46,262 bases of DNA from an uncultured Erythrobacter sp. GTDB lineage: Bacteria; Pseudomonadota; Alphaproteobacteria; Sphingomonadales; Sphingomonadaceae. Under the pieces are notes generated by a model, which was given only the letters and a program-made list of their open reading frames with translations, did not search any database and was not told where the DNA came from. The translations under genes were made by a program, and so were the position numbers. The DNA lies in assembly GCA_913061345.1 (NCBI GenBank), contig CAJXTZ010000010.1, forward strand, positions 1 to 46,262, in the 5' to 3' direction. Each line of letters begins with the position of its first letter. Position 1 is the stretch's first letter. Positions 42,504-46,262 of this stretch are shown in pieces.

Positions 42504-43730
42504 ATGGATGCATTCGATGTCCCCTTGGCACTTGCAGCAGGCACGGTACTCGCGCTGACCCTGGTGAGCGGGTGGATCAAATCGCATATGTGGGCATCCG
42601 AAGCGCTGGTCTGTCTTGCGGTGGGGATGATGGTTGGCGAACACGGGCTCGGCCTTGTTCATCTCGATCCGGGCGCGAATGAGAACCATCTCGCGTTCGT
42701 CGAACAGTTCACCCGGATCACGCTAGCACTTTCGGTTATGAGTGCCGCGCTTTCACTGCCGTCGGGCTATCACAAGCGCAACTGGCGCAGCCTTGCGCTG
42801 ATCCTGGTGCCCGGAACCGCGCTGATGTGGATCGCATCGGCTGGGTTGTCCTGGCTCTGGCTCGATATTTCATTGCTGCTGGCATTGCTGGCAGGGGCAA
42901 TCGTAACGCCAACCGATCCCGTGCTGGCCCGCAGCATCGTCTCGGGAAGCCTGGCTGAAAAATGCGTGCCAGAGCGAACGCGCAACGTCATAACTGCAGA
43001 AAGCGGTATCAACGATGGCCTGGCATTGCCCCTCGTTTTGTTTCCGCTGCTGCTGATGGATCAAACAAAGGATGCCTTCACCGGGTCGTTCGCATTCCTG
43101 GCGTGGGAAGTTGCAGGTGCCCTGGCGCTGGGCTGGGTTCTGGGCAAGGCGACCGGTTGGGTGTTCAAGATGGGGCATGAGCATGGCTTCGCCGAAACCA
43201 AATCTCTGACGGCAACAACGTTTGCCCTCGCCATGCTGGCGCTCGCCAGTGTTTCGTTGTTGGGCGCGGACGGCATCCTTTCGGTCTTCGTTGCAGGCAC
43301 GGTGCTGAACCGGGCAATGAAGCAGGAACGGCAGGAAAGTCACGAGCATTTTCAGGACGCGGTGGATCGCTCGCTCACCCTGCCGGTGTTCATCCTGCTG
43401 GGGGTGATCGCCCCGATCACCCAATGGCTGGAACTTGGATGGCCACTGCTGGCAGCGGCGACATCGCTGGTTCTTCTACGCCGTTTGCCCCTATTTCTCC
43501 TGCTGCAGGTGATGGCCAAACCTTATGCGAACATGCGGGAGGCGGCTTACGCTGGCTGGTTCGGGCCGATCGGTGTTGCAGCGCTGTTCTATGCAGCTTT
43601 CGCGGCCAGGCACGATGCAAGTGAGATTCTCTGGCCGCTGATCAGTTTGACGGTGGTGCTCTCGGTAGTGGTCTACGGCATCACCGCAACGCCGCTGACA
43701 AAGCTGTATGGGAGGCAAGCGAGCAGATGA
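42504..43730 (+). CDS. Cation/proton antiporter (CPA1-like)
   Basis: 408 residues with 11-13 hydrophobic segments. The exchanger core motifs are GAIVTPTDPVLARSIVSG and ITAESGINDGLALPLVLFP, which hold the ion-binding Asp residues. It differs clearly from the antiporter at 4550-5860. The ATG at 42504 gives a natural N-terminus (MDAFDVPLALAAGTVLALTL), but GAAAGG lies directly against it, too close to be ideal; an upstream TTG at 42492 is an alternative. It is convergent with fhs. Confidence 0.88.
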   Translation: MDAFDVPLALAAGTVLALTLVSGWIKSHMWASEALVCLAVGMMVGEHGLGLVHLDPGANENHLAFVEQFTRITLALSVMSAALSLPSGYHKRNWRSLALILVPGTALMWIASAGLSWLWLDISLLLALLAGAIVTPTDPVLARSIVSGSLAEKCVPERTRNVITAESGINDGLALPLVLFPLLLMDQTKDAFTGSFAFLAWEVAGALALGWVLGKATGWVFKMGHEHGFAETKSLTATTFALAMLALASVSLLGADGILSVFVAGTVLNRAMKQERQESHEHFQDAVDRSLTLPVFILLGVIAPITQWLELGWPLLAAATSLVLLRRLPLFLLLQVMAKPYANMREAAYAGWFGPIGVAALFYAAFAARHDASEILWPLISLTVVLSVVVYGITATPLTKLYGRQASR

Positions 43731-43785
43731 GACAGGGCCACCCCACAAGGATCGCCGCCCTCGGATTGTTGTGCCTTCAAACGCC

Positions 43786-45450
43786 CTAGAACAAACCCTC
43801 GATCTGGCCGTTCTCGTCCACAAAGATGTTCTCCGCACTCGGAACCTTGGGCAGACCCGGCATCGTCATGATCCCACCGCAGATGGCGACCACGAAGCCT
43901 GCGCCAGCGGACAAGCGCACTTCGTCGATCTCTATCGTATGGTCTTCCGGCGCGCCAAGCGCTGTCGGGTCCATGCTGAAGGAATACTGTGTTTTGGCCA
44001 TGCAAACGGGGTAGTGCGCATAGCCCATGTCTTCCCACTGCTTAAGTCGCTTGCGGATAGGAGCTGAGATGCTGACCTCGCCCGCGCGATAGATTTGCGT
44101 CGCAACGGTCGTGATCTTGTCGGCCAGCGGCATGGCGCCGGGGTAGAGATAATCGAAACCGGGCGCACCGGCATCGGCCTTGTCCGCCACGATCCGCGCC
44201 AACTCCTCGGCACCGGCACCGCCTTCGGCCCAGTGCTTGCAGACCACTGCATCTGCGCCGTATTCGTTCGCCATTTCCTTGATGACAGCTATCTCGGCAT
44301 CGGTGTCGAGATGGAAGTGGTTGATGGCAATGGTGGGGGTCACGCCGAATTTCTTCAGGTTTTCTATGTGGCGTTTTAGGTTGACCGAGCCCTTGCGAAC
44401 CGCGTCGACATTTTCGCCCTGGGTCAGCTCGCTTTTGGGCACGCCGCCATTCATCTTGAGCGAGCGGACCGTGGCCACCAGCACGATGGCATCGGGCTTC
44501 AGATCGGCCAGCCGACACTTGATGTCGAGGAACTTTTCGGCACCGAGATCCGCGCCGAATCCTGCCTCTGTCACCGTGTAATCGGCAAGTTTCAGCGCCG
44601 TTCTGGTAGCGATGACGGAGTTGCAGCCGTGGGCGATGTTGGCAAAGGGGCCGCCGTGCAGAAGGGCGGGGCGGTTTTCCAGGGTCTGCACCAGGTTGGG
44701 CAGAATGGCGTCCTTCAGCAGCACGGTCATCGCCCTGTCGGCCTTCACATCGCGGCAATAGACCGGCTCTTTCTTGCGCGTATAGCCGATGATGATGTCA
44801 CCCAGGCGCTTCTGCAGATCCTGCAGATCGTTGGCGAGGCAAAGGATAGCCATGATCTCGGAGGCGACGGTAATGTCGAACCCGCTTTCGCGCGGGAAGC
44901 CGTTGGCACTTCCGCCCAGCGGACCGACGATCTGCCGCAAGGCGCGGTCGTTCATGTCCAGTACGCGCTTCCATGTTACGCGGCGCAGGTCGATATCGTT
45001 CGGATTGCCCCAATAGATCGAGTTGTCGATCATGGCGGAAAGCAGATTGTGCGCGCTGGTGATGGCATGGAAATCGCCTGTGAAGTGCAGGTTGATCTCG
45101 TCCATCGGCATAACCTGGCTCTGGCCACCGCCAGCGCCGCCGCCCTTCATGCCGAAGCAGGGGCCAAGCGAAGGTTCGCGCAGGCACAGCATGGTCTTCT
45201 TGCCAATGCGGTGAAGCGCATCGGAAAGTCCTATCGACGTTGTGGTCTTGCCTTCGCCGGCGGGCGTGGGATTGATCGCAGTTACCAGGATCAGCTTGCC
45301 GTACGGGTTGTCGGGCATGGCAGAGGTATCGACCTTGGCCTTGTGCCTTCCATAGGGGATCAGCGCGTCGTTCGCGATGCCTGCGGCTTCGGCGACCTCG
45401 GCAATGGGTTTCAGCGTTGCCTTGCGGGCAATTTCGATATCTGTCGGCAT
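43786..45450 (-). CDS. fhs: Formate-tetrahydrofolate ligase
   Basis: 554 residues. It makes 10-formyl-THF from formate, THF and ATP, feeding purine synthesis and initiator tRNA formylation (purC and fmt are in this window). The P-loop [13 protein letters not shown] is at 62-74, followed by [20 protein letters not shown] and [15 protein letters not shown]; the C-terminal [20 protein letters not shown] is also typical. The ATG at 45448-45450 has AAGAAAGG upstream; the longer frame to 45522 is not needed. It is divergent from rmuC across 231 nt. Confidence 0.97.
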   Translation of the reverse strand: MPTDIEIARKATLKPIAEVAEAAGIANDALIPYGRHKAKVDTSAMPDNPYGKLILVTAINPTPAGEGKTTTSIGLSDALHRIGKKTMLCLREPSLGPCFGMKGGGAGGGQSQVMPMDEINLHFTGDFHAITSAHNLLSAMIDNSIYWGNPNDIDLRRVTWKRVLDMNDRALRQIVGPLGGSANGFPRESGFDITVASEIMAILCLANDLQDLQKRLGDIIIGYTRKKEPVYCRDVKADRAMTVLLKDAILPNLVQTLENRPALLHGGPFANIAHGCNSVIATRTALKLADYTVTEAGFGADLGAEKFLDIKCRLADLKPDAIVLVATVRSLKMNGGVPKSELTQGENVDAVRKGSVNLKRHIENLKKFGVTPTIAINHFHLDTDAEIAVIKEMANEYGADAVVCKHWAEGGAGAEELARIVADKADAGAPGFDYLYPGAMPLADKITTVATQIYRAGEVSISAPIRKRLKQWEDMGYAHYPVCMAKTQYSFSMDPTALGAPEDHTIEIDEVRLSAGAGFVVAICGGIMTMPGLPKVPSAENIFVDENGQIEGLF

Positions 45451-45681
45451 GATACCTTTCTTGATGCGGATGAATTTGCGGTAATTTCCCCGAAACGAAA
45501 TTTCGCAATGCTGACCTGGCAACTTTCTTCTACGTTTCTCCGTGGTCTTTGATCAATCGGACGAGGTTCACAAGGTTTTTCGAATATCGGATGGGGATGG
45601 CCGGGGCAGGACGCTTGCGGGACACGAGCGCAGGCAGTAGGTTCGCCTTTCGTTCCGGTTCGATTTGGCTGAAGGTTGTTT

Positions 45682-46230
45682 ATGGATCCTGTTGTTCTTG
45701 TGCTGATTGTTCTTGCCCTCGTCATGGGCGGCCTTGGTTATTGGCTTGGCCAGCGACCCGTTGCCGACTGGCGCGATCGCCATGCCCGGCGCGATACCGA
45801 GGCACGAGAACTGGACGAGAAGTTCCGCAAGGCCGTGATCGATCTGGAGAATGCAACTGTGCGAGCAGAGCGCGTGGACGGGCTGGCCACGCAGATCGAG
45901 GTTATCCGCGAAGAACGTGATACGGCGCGCAATCGTCTCGCTACGATGGAGGCGGATGCCGCCAACCACGAAAAGCAGATCATCCTGATGAAGGAAGCGC
46001 GCGAGGAATTGCTGACACAGTTCCGTGCGGCGGGCAGCGAAGTGCTGAGCAAGGCGCAGGAAAAATTCATTGCCGATGCGGCGGAGCGTTTCGGCAATTC
46101 GGAGCGGGCCAACAAGGAGGCCGTTGCCAATCTGCTGAAGCCTGTGAACGAAAGGCTGGAGAAATACGAACAGCATGTCGGCGCGCTGGAAGCGCAGCGA
46201 AGCGATGCCTTTTCCAAGCTTCACCAGCAG
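45682..46230 (+). CDS. rmuC: DNA recombination protein RmuC, N-terminal part (cut by contig end)
   Basis: 183 codons up to the adapter. An N-terminal membrane helix (MDPVVLVLIVLALVMGGLGY) is followed by a long charged coiled coil (about residues 35-130) and the start of the RmuC family region (ADAAERFGNSERANKEAVANLLKPVNERLEKYE). RmuC is a predicted nuclease-fold protein that limits rearrangements. The ATG follows GAAGG at a 6-nt spacing. The missing C-terminal domain is due to the end of the assembly. Confidence 0.9.
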
Positions 46231-46262
46231 CTGTCTCTTATACACATCTGACGCTGCCGACG
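46231..46262. other. Residual Nextera/Tn5 sequencing adapter
   Basis: 46231-46249 is the reverse complement of the Tn5 mosaic end (CTGTCTCTTATACACATCT), followed by read-1 adapter GACGCTGCCGACG. It is not genomic. It makes frames ending in LSLIHI on the plus strand and starting MYKRQ on the minus strand. Confidence 0.98.

Noticed and set aside
33..46230. CRISPR arrays, insertion sequences, prophage or defence genes
   Set aside because: I saw no regularly spaced repeats, transposase, integrase, capsid, nuclease-methylase or toxin-antitoxin pair; the content is mainly housekeeping.
45568..46245. Minus-strand frame starting MYKRQ
   Set aside because: It starts inside the adapter and is antisense to rmuC.

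Overview
The window is GC-rich chromosomal DNA from an alphaproteobacterium, most likely a member of Sphingomonadales (Erythrobacter/Porphyrobacter-like). The grounds are the protein sequences, the infA-maf-RNase-yacG-tRNA-Phe cluster, an IF-1 with a glycine-rich C-terminal tail, the large TonB-dependent receptor, the K+-independent membrane pyrophosphatase, and the dense packing with many 1-14 nt gene overlaps and GTG/TTG starts. The assignment is by recognition; no database was searched. Both ends are residual Nextera/Tn5 adapter (1-32 and 46231-46262), so the genomic insert is 33-46230, and the first and last genes are cut by the end of the assembly, not by biology.

Layout. 33-3815 (minus): purC, a DUF3857/transglutaminase protein and a truncated M16 peptidase. 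4088-6495: a small lipoprotein facing a Na+/H+ antiporter, then wrbA. 6496-7109: a decayed C-terminal fragment of a thioredoxin-reductase-like gene between two hairpin structures. 7110-9254 (minus): infA > maf > RNase E/G-like > yacG > tRNA-Phe, with overlapping reading frames. 9524-12388: a TonB-dependent receptor with an unusual low-complexity insertion. 12520-17087: a flavoprotein and an APC permease, divergent from uvrC. 17096-20867 (minus): a FemAB-like acyltransferase, a JmjC/cupin-like protein, acyl-CoA thioesterase II and an EcsC-family protein. 21024-26633 (minus): the proton pyrophosphatase, preceded by hisG > hisD > nusB > thiL. 26670-32581: DUF2332; a five-gene minus-strand run bolA > GST > pirin > FKBP > alpha/beta hydrolase; a J-domain protein; and an MpaB-type oxygenase. 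32727-37651 (plus): cobS, an M28 peptidase and a class A penicillin-binding protein. 37664-41899: fmt > truA > a quinone-oxidoreductase-like gene, divergent from recR > def > a small membrane protein. 41967-46230: a cysteine-rich copper-storage-type protein divergent from a second cation/proton antiporter, then fhs and the start of rmuC.

Functional themes are translation and formyl-methionine handling (infA, fmt, def, truA, tRNA-Phe, fhs supplying formyl-THF), DNA repair (uvrC, recR, rmuC), purine, histidine and thiamine cofactor synthesis, envelope work (PBP, receptor, M28 and M16 peptidases, FKBP) and ion or redox homeostasis (pyrophosphatase, two antiporters, copper protein, wrbA, GST, BolA, pirin). 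I see no CRISPR array, insertion sequence, integrase, prophage, restriction system or obvious defence island. The observations most worth a second look are the receptor insertion, a candidate AUU start for that receptor, the Zn-link-less RNase coupled to yacG, the truncated reductase with flanking structures, and cobS without cobT.
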